Below, one piece after another: positions 11,633 to 23,791 of a stretch of 64,000 bases of DNA (positions are counted from its first letter, which is position 1; the number at the start of each line of letters is the position of its first letter). The position numbers and the translations under genes are program-made. The notes under the pieces are model-generated. The model was not told the DNA's origin. It ran no database searches and was given only the letters and a program-made list of their open reading frames with translations. This stretch comes from Siphonodentalium dalli (taxonomy: Eukaryota > Mollusca > Scaphopoda > Gadilida > Siphonodentaliidae), in the NCBI GenBank assembly GCA_032622095.1, contig CP136064.1, positions 181,446,011 through 181,510,010 on the forward strand, written 5' to 3'.

Positions 11633-12749
11633 TTTGTTATCCGCACTGAATAACATTGTTATTCCACCAGCTTAATCAAGTCATAAATTAACACAAGATG
11701 ACAAAACATGAAGCAAGATTTGTAGCTTTGGTGACAACGGAAAAGTATTCGTAATATCTGCAATGCACATGTCGACATATTATTAACACAATATGGGCCC
11801 TAAATTATCATATAAAGTTCATCAGCGCATGATATACGGACATACATGTATAGGACAACGAGTCTGTGAATTTGGAGATGCATGATGCAATAAAAAGTAT
11901 TGTCCCGACAACGGGTTTTAACATGACAAGATTCATCGGACATTTTTTTAACCAAAGTATAGCAATGTTAAAAAGCATAATTCTGAGCTACCCATTTGTA
12001 ACAATAGTTACATGTAAATACGCTAGATCACAAACAATAAGTGGATGTGTATTAGCTAGTGCAGGTGCCGAAAGTTACAAGCTTTCACTCTACACGCCAA
12101 ACGAAAGCAGCGACATCTCAACACAGCGTGTCAAACACGAAAACGACAACACACTGCGGATCACAGGCAAAGGGGAATAACCTACTACCTCGCACGGAAA
12201 GTTAAATGTCGTATTTCCACGATTTATATGCAAACAATGTGGTCACACCACGGTTGGTAAAATTGTGTAAACATGTAGGTATATATGCGGAGTGTTATTT
12301 TTAGTATGTTGTAGAGGAGGTGGTGTGGTATAGCTACATGTGTATGTAGTATTCGTTGGTCAATATCCACAGTAAACTTATGACTGACGTTACGGCCAGG
12401 GCAACAAGTTAGTGGTTGTCGCCCGGCTCAGCGGGCGACAGTGTGATTTGCCGCCCGCCACGTGACAGGTTCTCGGCCTATCAAATGATAGAGAAAAGGA
12501 GAAGTGATAACAATCTGATTTGAACACAGAAACATTGTGGACAAAATCACGAAAAACGTGGAGACCCACTTGTTCACTGGACAGATCACACCACGGTGTA
12601 TTTCAAATTGTAGCATCCTAAGACAGAACAAATGATCACGCATCTACACCATAGTCAGATACGAAAGGGCAAAATTGCATATTACTGTCTAAATATGACC
12701 AATTTATGGGTAATCCTTAGCAAAATTTGACTAGTGTATATGATAACAG
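11633..12749. other. Unassigned interval with a small GC hairpin
   Basis: No gene is recognised. At 12418-12441 a short hairpin (TGTCGCCCG, six-base loop, CGGGCGACA) shares its stem words with the larger hairpin at 11503-11610. The two may mark ends or remains of one element. The plus-strand frame at 11866-12180 (104 codons) has no recognisable domain. Confidence 0.5.
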
Positions 12750-13205
12750 AAATCTAATGTAGACTACACCAGGCTCGTCATACATGTCATAATTCATATG
12801 TGATGCACGTGATTGTGATAACATGTTCGGCATAGACTACACCAATAGCATAATAACTGCCACACTTTGTCTGTTACACACGATCATTATCATTACATTT
12901 TATAACAGCTGCAGTATGAACCACACCAGGCTCACCATACATCATACAATGCACATGATACACACGGTCAGCCCCATGGTAATTATATATCATAACAGTT
13001 CCAGCATAAACTATACCAGGGTCATCATACATGCTACACTAGTCACCACATCTGTTTACACACTATCAGATTCAGGGTCATTATATATGACAACAGGATC
13101 GGTATAGACTACAACAGTCTCATCACACATGTCACAATTCATCTGTTACACACGATTGGGGTCATTATATATAATACGTTCGGTATAGACTATACTAGAT
13201 ATATA
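12750..13205. repeat. Minisatellite family 'beta', main block
   Basis: Five to six diverged head-to-tail units of about 70-95 bp are anchored by TATAGACTACACCAGGCTC or variants near 12763, 12833, 12916, 13004, 13101 and 13181. Each is followed by CATACATGTCA, then CTGTTACACACGAT and TCATTATATATAA. The ORF at 12823-13107 is the repeat read through. Confidence 0.8.
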
Positions 13206-13439
13206 AGGCCAAAATAAATAATATGTGGGTTTCCCCTTTCCCGCCCGCCCCATGTCAAATCGCATACCCACTTTCATTTTATTGGTTTTGAGAACAAAAA
13301 AAGTGTTCCATTTTATCCGACCGTCCAAAATCATAAAATATATCGTACTGTTCCAATTATATCTCAAAATGAACCCAATAAATTGTAAGGAATATTCTCT
13401 TGTGTGCATTACAGTTTTCTGAATGCACATAGTGTGTAT

Positions 13440-14163
13440 GGAATATTAAACACTAATGCACTACTTGGGTGATTTGATGGTCGTTATTTTAAAACTATTG
13501 TTTCACGACCAGGCTGTAACGGAAATGGCTCCAAAGTGATGGGAAATGACTAATATCAATATTACGAGAGAAAATTACCATATACTCCTTAACATTTCTG
13601 GGGTAATTTAGAAAGAAGTGAAAAAAAATCTACATTTGGTTGCCATTTTGGGATATTTTGGTGGCCATCTTGTGGGGATGGCTGACACAATTGGTCTCAT
13701 TATATGTACTTATGTATGGCGAACACCAAACAATTAACGACAACACCATATGTCAAATATGTTTTCTGTAATCGGTGTATAACTAGAGATATGGCCATTC
13801 GGTCACCCCTTTGGCCGCCATCTTGGATTTGACGGCCATTTTGGATTTTTGAAAATAGGTCCATATCAGAAATTGATCAGCTATGGTCCTACTATATATA
13901 TGCAAAGTCTGATAGTTCTACTCAAAAGTGCATGCCTATGGGCCTTACAATGTATGTCGCAAAATTAGCCCAAAAATAGTAAATTTTAACGAAAATCTAG
14001 ATTTGTTCCATTATGGCGGCCATTTTGGCAGCAATTTTTGTAAAAGTAGATAAATTTATGAACAACAATGCGATACTGATTTTTCATGTCCAGAAGATAA
14101 TTATTGTATACATTACAGATCTCTTATTGCACACAGTGTAGTTGGAATAATACTAACGTACTA
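13440..14163 (+). repeat. Dispersed repeat 'alpha', copy 2, proximal part
   Basis: This matches the minus-strand sequence of 3787-5330: GGGTGATTTGATGGTCG, AATATTACGAGA, the ATGGCGGCCATTTTGG words, and AATAATACTAACGTACTA at the end. It is cut at the TA at 14162-14163 by the 3.17-kb insertion. The next part of the family order resumes at 17337. Confidence 0.8.
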
Positions 14164-17100
14164 CAGTACACTCAGAGTGTGGTATAAGGAAAACACTCAA
14201 CACGGTGGGAAGCCCACTAAGCCCACCGTGAATCACCGGCATTCACGGTGATTTTTCCACGGTGATCCACGGTGAACTCGAGTGGATCGGATTAAGTTGA
14301 ATAAACAAACGTCTGGGTGACTTGTCGGTGATCACTGGGAATCACCGCGAATCACCGCGAATCACAGAGAATCGCTTCAAAACGCCAACAGCTATATTGT
14401 ATCACGTCATGCATAGCCGAAACCCTTTACTGTAGTTTATTCTAAAGCATACACTCAGTGGGCCATGCATTGTATGTTGTTGTACATTATATTTATATTA
14501 TGGTTGATATTTTCAAAAATTCGAGAATGATTAACTAGCTACATGTATAGGTAAAATAAATAAACAATTTGTTATTGTATTGATTGATTTCTTCCGCCCC
14601 TCGATCACTTATTTCAAATTTTAAGCGCAAATTTCGTATTATTTACACACATGCACACATATATGTATAATATAATGATCCAAGTCCATTAAACAATTAA
14701 ATTTGTTTTAATTGATTTTTAATAATGCTATCTTGTTTATCAAAATGTTTAAAAGATCGAAATATGCGCGAAACGCAAATATGGATAACATTCCCTAGCT
14801 CTCTCATTTATTCAGGCCCCTACATCAATGCATGCATAAACGTTCCGAGGGAAGACTGATTCAGCTAGCGTAAATGTTTTTTTTATTTATTGGGGTTTTG
14901 GATTTAACCCTGGATGATTTGGAAGGGGCGGAACTACTCCCCATACAACCCACTTTTGAATTTTAATGATTATCATGCTATGGGTGTATAATAACATGAA
15001 GTGGATGAAACGGGTATATAGTGTAAATACATGTGTATATACTAGCTAAAATAATAAAATAAAATGTCGGTGTCCACTAGGATTCACATATACATAGTTA
15101 TGTTTATATATAGCGTGCGATTGTGTCCGTGTTATTTCAGACAATGGTAGTATAATGGGAGTCAGTTAGCTCTTACATAACCTTTGACAGTTCAGCCAAG
15201 TCTGTAAGAGGTGTCAAATTAATTGTCCCCGTTGCAGCGCCGCGCATAGGGTGCGAGTTTCAATCATAACCATATGAGCTACATTTACATGTAGTGTTCA
15301 CTTTGCCATTCAGAATGAAGTAAGGCGCACAGTACACATCCCGCATGGCTATTGTTCCGGTGTTAGCGGCCACAAAATGTACGCCGGTACTGTCGCATGC
15401 AATCAGACTCAGGTGTTTCCTCTAGTTCGTATGACACATGCTCTTTATATTTACCATTGCTATTAGTCACGTTGGAACAATAAAGAGCGTTCACTATTAG
15501 TCTATTCAAATAAATGGTAAAAATAAACTTTCTCTTCAGTACGAATGAAAACACATTTAAAAACTGCTGTATGTGTATATGCTATATTTATTTATCCCGA
15601 ATAAATGAAACCTCCGGGATTGTGATCTATATTAAGTTACCGTATTATCTTTCCTAATTCCGACTACGTACCGTTATGTGGCAGTTCATATGAAATGATT
15701 GAATCCTTTATTGCGAAGACACAAATTAATGGGCAACGTACGTTTGATGTTGGGGAATACTGAGGTCTATCCAGAGTAAAATATAGTTAATTCATATTTT
15801 AAAACTAATGTATGCGTGTATAAGCCTCTGCTGACTCGAACGCGATGAATACATATCCAATATTTAAATAATAAAATGCCCTTTATCATGACTCAACAAT
15901 TGCATTTGCCATACTATCGTGTCTACAATATGGTTATGTAGAGGTATATATCGTTATTGGTTAAAAACATGTTAACCAATTTAACATCGGATTTACCCTG
16001 CAACCTATCATTTGGATACTACGAAATCAGTCCGTCGCGATTCGGAATTTAAATCCTTCAGATATATAGCTTTTATTATATCATGAAAATCAGATTGGAA
16101 TTAAAAAAAACACAGTTCCGATCCGCAATGCGCAATATTACATAACAACGGTCAAATTCAGTTAGCTGAATACCCGAGCATCCTGTAGTTTTCTCGTGTG
16201 CTCTCTTTGTGTAGACATAATGACGTAATGATGGCGAACGAGTAATCCGAAACCACACAACTTCCACATTAGACACAGGCATGCGATATATAAATGTGCA
16301 TACATACAGATAAAAAGTTAAAACAAAGCTTATACAACAAGTATATAGTTGAATATTTACGCAAACGAATGACTTTAATTGATACCGAAAAGCTATGTAC
16401 ATGCACATGTATCCCGGGAAAATTGGATGCAAATAAAGATCATTAAACCAAAATTGGAATGGTACCAACCTGGTGGGTGATATAACGGTGTTAGTTTTAC
16501 TAAAGTTTGAAAATGATACTATTATTACAATGATATATTGATAAATACGCGATATATTTAGTTGCACCTGCTCTGAACAAAACATATATTTGATAATGTC
16601 AGAGATATTTACGAGCTGTCCTCAGTTTTCGCAGATAAGTGAAATAAACGCTCTTTATTTGTACTATGTAATGACTAGAATACTGGGAATTATCTGTATG
16701 CCGAAGAACGTCGGGGCCCAAACGTTCTTCGATCACAATAATTAATACAACCAGAAAGAGGCCGTTCATGTATATCATTTTTAGCGTACCTATCGGCATA
16801 TGCTGATCCATGATCCGCGATGTATCAAAATCGATCATAATTTGGACATTCAAACCAACAAGTGCCTTTAAATTGAGCAAGAAGTTGAAACTGAAAACAT
16901 TATGGTTTTTTTTTCTCTCAAGTCAACATGTCAAAAAGTTTAAAAGATAAAAATGTGCGCGAAGCACACAAACGGACTACAGTATAATAAAGCGTTCCCT
17001 ACAGCTAATTTTAATTTTACATTACTATGTTTTCCTTTTCAATTTTTTTTAAATGAAAACAAATAAAAAGTAAACGGTGGAAAATGCAATGCTTTGAAGG

Positions 17101-17336
17101 TTGCGAATATAATGGTTTCGCAGTGATTGTCGGCAATCCACCGTGTTTCACGGTGATTCGCGGTGTTTTGTAGTGAGGTGGGAATACACTGCCATCACCT
17201 TGTTGATTAGACAAAAGCGCCTCGCCAATCCTCTCCACTAAGGCCCACGGTGTTGAGTGGGCCACCGTGAATCACTCTCCCAAAAATATCCCCACCCTGT
17301 TGAGTGTTTTCCTTACAGCACACGATGAGTGTACTG
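14164..17336. mobile_element. TA-flanked 3.17-kb DNA transposon, non-autonomous
   Basis: The ends are inverted. The left end starts CAGTACACTCAGAGTGTGGT and the inverse of the right end starts CAGTACACTCATCGTGTGCT. Both then continue AAGGAAAACACTCAACA. The element is flanked by TA at 14162-14163 and 17337-17338. Removing it and one TA joins GTAC-TA-TGTGGGTGATTTG, which is the uninterrupted sequence of alpha copy 1 (minus strand near 4918). Subterminal regions (14190-14370 and 17110-17275) repeat ACGGTGATTCAC words. The longest interior frame (169 codons, minus, 16076-16585) shows no transposase motif. TA duplication and CAGT ends suit the Tc1/mariner type; assignment inferred. Confidence 0.85.
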
Positions 17337-17921
17337 TATGTGGGTGATTTGATGGTCATTTAAAAAAACTGTGTATACATGGCCCGGTGATAACCCAGAA
17401 TACCCATATGATGGCTCCAAATTGATAGGAAATGACTACTGTCAATATTACGAGAAGAAATTACGACATTACCCGTAAAATGTCTGGGATAATTTAGAAA
17501 GAAGTGAAGAATTTAAGAAAAATAGAATTTTTTTTTTAATTTTGGCGGCCATTTTGGGATATTTTGGTGGCCATTTTGGGTGATGGCTAACAAAATTGGT
17601 CTCATTATATACGCATATGTACGGCGAAAACCAAACAATTAACTACACCATCATATGTCAAATATGTTTTCTGTATTCGGTGTATAACTAGACACTGCGA
17701 AATGTTTTGACCCTTTTGGCGGCCATCTTGGATTTGGCGGCCATTTTGAATTTTTGAAATTAGGTCCATATCAGAAATTGATCTATATATGTCCATAATG
17801 AAATGTGAGAATTTTCATGCTTCTACTCAAAAGTGCATGATTTTTTTCTTAACCGCTCTACTATAGCACTTTATATCTATAAAATCACCCCTACTGGTCA
17901 TTCGAAACTGTGGAGTGTCAC
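17337..17921 (+). repeat. Dispersed repeat 'alpha', copy 2, distal part
   Basis: It continues from the insertion site with TGTGGGTGATTTGATGGTCA and ends with GAAACTGTGGAGTGTCAC, the inverse of the family end at 3787 and 58834. It contains the same CATTTTGGGATATTTTGGTG words as 13640-13670. Confidence 0.8.
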
Positions 17922-19625
17922 CTCTGTAACCACCACTCGAAATGATACAACTTCGTGCTGATACATACTGAGTCTGTTTTGATTTATTTTTATTTATAAA
18001 ACTTTTAGAAATACTAAAATTCTAAAATTACGTCATGCATTACCGATTTGTGGATCGGCATATGTATGTATTCGGTAAAGTACTATAATACATTATTTTA
18101 TGAATAAAAACCAGAACAGTTTGAAACACTTTTAAACTGAAGTAAACTCCAGCGTTCAAGCTTGTCATCCAAGGATCCCCCAGGCACGTGCAGTGGTCGC
18201 TGTTCACATGCGGTATGTTCCACGCGGTGACAAGATCGAGCATGCATGCGGCGATAACCAATTAATGTGCAATAAAAGACAAGCTTCCATCTGATCGACA
18301 AACTGCAAACTGCAGTCCAATCATCCTACCCGGCCTTCGGCCGGAAACGACCCAACAACAAAATCGACAAATAAAGACAAGTGCGATCAGCCTTGTTGAT
18401 TCTAGGTATACCTGTCATTAAGACGACACATATTATAAATCAATTAGTTCACACGCCATTGCTAATGCGGCCAGGATGTAAGTGACACTCTCGAAATTTG
18501 GCAGACTCGGTAACAAGGTGATTAGCATGACATGGAGAAGTGAGTAGATGGGCGCGAAGCGCCCGGGATGGTCGAAAAGATCCAGTGATCTTCTCCTTCA
18601 CCACACGGTTTGTTGTTGTTGGAGATATTGCACATAGAGAATCGTCATGTCTGAACACGGCAAAAGTTGAATATAATTGAATTAAATGTTGTATCTTGAA
18701 TTGGATTGATTTGAATTGGGTTGCTGGGGGAAAGGCCCTCGAGCTTTAATACGGGATATGTGGGGAGTCCCGGTGTGTCCCTTTGATGTTTTTGTTGTTG
18801 CTGAGCGAGTCGTGTGGTGCGCTGAAAAAAAGGAACGGGGCCCGTATTATGATGTTAAAATGTTGTTAGTTTGTATTGTTAGTTAGTTAGTTTTTCAAGC
18901 CGCTAAACAATTGCAAGGCAAAGCGTGTGATTCAATGTGCCAACCTATAGAGATTCCAATACAGACCAAACGCACTGTGAGAGTTTGTCTTAGCTATGTC
19001 AGGTTGTTGCATTTATATGGCCCGCCCTACCTCCCCTGGGCACGGGCGTAGATGAAAACATATATTGGCGAATTTGTATACAGTGTTATTTGGGTTTTAA
19101 TATATAAAATAAAGCTGAATGATAATGTACAAGATAGTCTTTAATGGTTGACAATATATGTGAATGGTTTAGACAGAGATGTATACATATGATTTACATT
19201 CAATAGATTTTTTGGGGGATTTTGGTAATTTATTTATTTTTATAAAAATGATATATACATTTAGTAGATGGCAGTGTGTTCTTGAGCCGTGTTTCCCAGG
19301 CATCCACATTTGGCGACGCAAAGAACAAAAGTGGTAAACTTTACAGCGACCCAAACAGAGAGCTATCTGCAACGGCTGATCCAATCGAACAAAAAAATCA
19401 AAACTATTTCCATAAATAATGTCAGGTTCTTCAGGCCGCCAGCCAGTCCCTAATTCTGACTTGTTACTGTCATTCCTGGGTGGGGTGGGATGGGGGGCTA
19501 TAATCTGCTATGGCAGCCTATGTGTGATTTTCGATGACCCTGTACAGACACCCACTTAACTATAATGGTTACCTACTGAACAAAGAACAAAATTTGAGAA
19601 AACGTTTGTAAGCCCAGTAAACGTT
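17922..19625. other. Unassigned interval
   Basis: No gene is recognised. A GC-richer stretch at 18300-18660 contains a short hairpin (CCGGCCTTCGGCCGG near 18331-18345). Minus-strand frames of 60-70 codons here lack motifs. A G/T-rich segment lies at 18700-18900. No tRNA fold was found. Confidence 0.45.
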
Positions 19626-19634
19626 GGTTTAAAC

Positions 19635-20191
19635 AGGGGGGGGGGGGGGTGGAAAACAGTTTTTTCCGGGCACGTATGCCGGGGTGGGTGGTCGATAGGA
19701 CCAACAAATTTTTTTTCCGCAACTCAAAAATATTTTTCCTGCAAGTCGTTTAGACTGTTTTTGCAATGAGTTTGGCTTAAAACACATCTATATGTCAATA
19801 TTAACATAAATGACCAATTTCACGAGATGATCAGACAAACAGTATAGCCTGTAGCCCATGCTAATGGGTTGAATTTTGAAATCCAAGATGGCTGCTGGCA
19901 GCCATGTTTTTTTTGACCGAATGACCCCAAAATGACTTGTTCCAATTTACATGTCAATGTTAACATCCATGACTAATAGTATGCACAGAAATTCATATAC
20001 AGCTGTTTACAATTAATTCCCTCCCCCCGCAAATCTCTGTTTTAGTGTTAAAAGGGGGGTGGGTGTCCAAAAATGGTCGGAAAAAACTGCCAAAAACGGA
20101 AAAAATTTGACGCGGGGGTGGGTGGATCCCAACAAGGGTCGAAAGTAAAAAATCAGCATACGTGCCTGCAAATTTTATCCGACTCCCCCCT
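19635..20191. mobile_element. hAT-like non-autonomous element, copy 1
   Basis: Ends are AGGGGGG... and ...CCCCCCT, flanked by an exact 9-bp direct repeat GGTTTAAAC (19626-19634 and 20192-20200). The boundary can be moved a base or so, giving the 8-bp duplication and CAGGG-type end usual for hAT elements. The interior shares TTTTTTCCGCAACT, GCAATGAGTT, AAATCCAAGATGGC and the ACTGCC.AAAACGGAAAAAA words with the element at 45654-46165. It has no transposase frame. Confidence 0.85.
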
Positions 20192-20200
20192 GGTTTAAAC

Positions 20201-21287
20201 ATATTGTATTTACTCAATGCATAATATAAACAGATACAAGGGCAAAGAGGATGGAATGACACGTGCTGCCACTTACAATAACAATATCTCCCCTTTGTCA
20301 AAACACCTAATATAAACAAATCAAACGTTGACAAGAGCAAGGAAATATGTTATCGCAACATAGATATAGTGTGTACAAGTAATGACAACTAACAGTATAA
20401 TTGATGGATTGTATTTATGTTATGTATGAGAGAAGGAAGTGTGGTACACTCTTCCAGTAAACGTTGAGTCGATATGCAAAAAACACGACGTATTTGTTAC
20501 CAAGTAACCGGTTATAAATGCGTCGTATGTTTTTTCTGTAGTAAAATCTGCCATATATGATAGATCATGCCACGAATCTCTACTTTAGCTACGGGCGTAG
20601 CCACAGTATAGGTTCATGCCATGATATATGTAAATTGTATATACTTTGGTCTGTTCAAAGACGTACAAATGGCGATGGCGAAAAGATTAGATGAAATATT
20701 ATGCTAAACAAAACCTGAATAGTCTCCATCAAGCAACTGGTTAAAATGAACCTTGTATCATTACAGCACAATGTGTACATTAGTCTGATAAAATTTGTTG
20801 CTCTGGCAGGCTCTGGGTGAAAAAACTGAGTATTCTCCGCCAAGAAACTGGTGAAAATGAATGTGAATGTGACTGAACACACGCATGCGGGAAATCCTAC
20901 TCTGCAAATCATGCATGCCGAGCTTATTCGTTTAATTTGATGTATATATTTCCTCTATAGATGCTGTCCAAGGTGTGGAAACTCTCGTCGTTTGATACAT
21001 AATATATACGTGTTGTTCGCTAGCGTATTCATCGAGTAATCCAACTTCTAAACTTTGATGTCGTTGGCAGTTTTTCCATTTTTCGTGGTACCTTTACATG
21101 GGTGGGTTAATCGGTCCCCAGCTGTACAAAAAAACAATCGCTTCGCTCAAATGAATACATTATTATTTTGTGCAATATAGATGCTAAATTTCATGTTAAT
21201 ACCAAGTTCGCTTGTGGGCATAGCTTTATCGCTGCAATAAATACAATTCAACAGCTGTGCCGCAGTCTTGATTTCGACAATTTTAGT
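20201..21287. other. Unassigned interval with one hairpin
   Basis: No gene is recognised. A short hairpin at 20483-20530 pairs ACGACGTATTTGTTACC with the inverse of GGTTATAAATGCGTCGT. Confidence 0.45.
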
Positions 21288-21296
21288 GTAGGTCAG

Positions 21297-22652
21297 GGGT
21301 AGGGTTCTCTATTCCGAAGGTTCGCTATTCCGAAGGTTCATTATTCCGAAGGTTCCCTATTCCGAAGGTTCGCTATTCCGAAGGTTTTCTATTTACCAGA
21401 AATGAATCAAAATTTGCACCCCCCCCCCCCAAACCCCACGAGGAATGAAAAATACTATTACGCTAGTATTCTCATAGTACATTTATACACCCCGTTCTAA
21501 TTCTCAAATTGTTATTATTAGAAAGAATAAAGTATCAGTTTATCGCTTATTATGGAAAGTTGAAAATACGATGATTGCATGACTGAAATAAACTACATGT
21601 AAGAGATACAGTCTGTCCGAACTGGCATATGTATTTGAAAGAAACATCAACCCCAGATCACATATATAAAATATATGCCATATTATATACCATATGAAAT
21701 GGGAAGCTCTCTAACATTGTATTGTCAACTTATCCGGTATAATAAACCGGTATAATAAGTATGTTGTTTTTGTTGAGTTACCAACGTGTTTTTGTGCTGA
21801 AGTTTCATCTGGATTTGTTGCGCAAAGCGTATTATTTTCAATGGAGGGGGAATAATAATATTTTAAAGATAGTTATCCCCCTTCCATTGAAAATCCATTT
21901 TTAGTTTGAATTCTGGGAGCCATAACGGGGGGAATCTGTTTATGATTTCAGCTGTTTTCTATTTCTCTATGGGCATCGTCTGAGACACAAACGTTTCAAA
22001 TGGTGATGAATTATAGTATTTTAATCATATTTTATGGCATAAATTGTTATTAAACCCGTATATCAAGGCACTATAATAAAATAATCGGTGACTCGAAAAT
22101 TAAGTGGGCCTTTAAAGTCAATACAAAGTCACAATTGCAGTTAGGTTCATCTGAAACCCGTCTATTCAGCGATATGCTGCTACACAGTATGTTATAGCCT
22201 CCAGTATTCATATAGCCCCACTATTATAATCCGCCTTTAGCTGGCGTATTCATGCCTCGAAGATTATTGAGATATTACGTCATACGTAATGAGATTAAAT
22301 CGTATGGAAACATAGCAATTGTGCGGGCTGCGTGACGTGAATATGTATTGAGAAATAACGTCATGCGTAATGACATTAAATCTCAAGAAAACCCGCGAAA
22401 ACAAAACAAAATCACATTTATTGTTTTAATGTTTTAAGTTATTTCCTTCAATGACCTTCATAAAAAGAGTCTTCGTGATAATGAACCCTCTCAATACTTT
22501 AAAATATAGAATTAACCTTAAAATACCAAAAACCTTCGGATTAGCGAAACTTCGGAATAGTGAACCTTCGGAATAGCGAACCTTCGGAATAGAGAACCTT
22601 CGGAATAGTGAACCTTCGGAATAGCGAACCTTCGGAATAGAGACATGTCCCC
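21297..22652. mobile_element. 1.36-kb element with tandem-repeat TIRs (hAT-like)
   Basis: The left end carries five tandem copies of a 15-16-bp unit (CTATTCCGAAGGTTCG and variants, 21310-21390). The right end carries the inverted array (CCTTCGGAATAGCGAA type, 22535-22640). Outer ends are GGGGTAGGG and, inverted, GGGGACATG. A direct repeat GTAGGTCAG lies at 21288-21296 and 22653-22661; counted as 8 bp it fits hAT-type target duplication. No transposase frame is seen. A half copy of another element family (21690-22117) is nested inside. A third set of the same end units stands alone at 27729-27846. Confidence 0.85.
21690..22117 (-). repeat. Nested half copy of the 49.9-51.0 kb element
   Basis: Sequence from ACTTATCCGGT through TTCAATGGA.GGGGAATAA, ATGATTTCAGCT and TATCAAGGCACTATAA to the end GACTCGAAAATTAAGTGGGC matches 49911-50290 in the opposite orientation. 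I judge identity near 80 percent by eye. It ends in the family's terminal sequence (...GGGCCTTTAAA). Confidence 0.8.
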
Positions 22653-22661
22653 GTAGGTCAG

Positions 22662-23371
22662 TCGTCGATCAAATAATGAAACTTCTGGTGTCCGGTCAGT
22701 GGCGGGGTTAATATATTTGGTTGGGCGAATATCGGCCTTTCGTTAGATACAAAAAAAACGAGCCCTCTACGTGTTATATTCCTCCTGATATCAGCCGTCC
22801 CATGCAAATTCAAATTATGTTCGCAGATTGTCATTTTGTTCCGCATTCTATCCCATTCCGCAGTTTGTCATGTCCCGAACACTTTGAATCAGGATAAACG
22901 CGTTGATGTTTTCATAGGTGTCGATTTATGATGCCACCATATACGACATGGTTAATAACATTGATTGACATAATATTATTTACAGGTTATATGCACTGAA
23001 CTGACGCACTGAACATCAGGCGAATGTAGCACTTCACTCTTCTATTGGCAGTACAGTCTGCCAACATACCTTTTGGAAATCTAATGAGCTCCCACAAATT
23101 CATAATTCGGTATTACGAAACATTTTCAATTCATTTAAATTCGAATTAGTAGATACTCTGATCGTATGATAATACATATTGAGAAGAAAGGTGTCAGAAT
23201 TCAGTGCAATTCACAGTGTTATGTGTGACTACATTGGTTTATAGCATATAGTGGTGATATTAATATGTCGTAAATCATAATTATCTATATGAATAAACGG
23301 GATATTTGTGTATTCATAAGCAATGTTGGGGTACATACGCCCTGTCACTAACTCGCGACCATATCAATTGG
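22662..23371. other. Unassigned interval
   Basis: No gene is recognised. The 62-codon minus-strand frame at 22658-22846 straddles the element boundary and shows no motif. Confidence 0.4.
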
Positions 23372-23560
23372 ATCCTCCAGGTCCGGTTCCGTGGTTTTAG
23401 TGCTACATGTCAAAGTTCTGGAGTAGCATTCCATATATGGAAGTCATGAATTATTCAAAAGCTCCATATATGGAAATGATACTTAAAACTTTGATATGTA
23501 GCACTAAAACCACATAATCGAGGCTGGAAGACTCTCTGAAACCACGGAACGGAGCTGGAT
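23372..23560. repeat. Fold-back repeat
   Basis: Inverted arms share TCCGTGGTTTT, TTTTAGTGCTACAT.TCAAAG and TCCATATATGGA, centred near 23455. The right arm has an extra ~25-bp segment (GAGGCTGGAAGACTCTC). The palindromic word CCATATATGG occurs in both arms. Confidence 0.8.
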
Positions 23561-23791
23561 GAATTCATTGCGGCCACGACCAAGTGATCTCGCTTATTGA
23601 CAGCCATGCTGTATAGACAATTATTATAGTGTATATAATATGATTTTTTATTATTTCGTCAGGGGTCGGGTGGTTGGGTAACACCTTGTTAAGGCTCAGG
23701 AGTCGTTTATCTCACGCTTGGCCTTTCGTATATACCGCTAGAGTTAAATAGGTCCTGTAGTTTTATTACGTTATCTATAGGTCGACTGCGG

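Noticed and set aside
11234-11653. 139-codon plus-strand frame
   Set aside because: Its second half is the near-perfect hairpin at 11503-11610 and no domain is recognisable.
16076-16585. 169-codon minus-strand frame inside the TA-flanked element, a possible transposase
   Set aside because: No DDE-type, helix-turn-helix or WGG/DNARPH-like motif; composition is that of AT-rich non-coding DNA.
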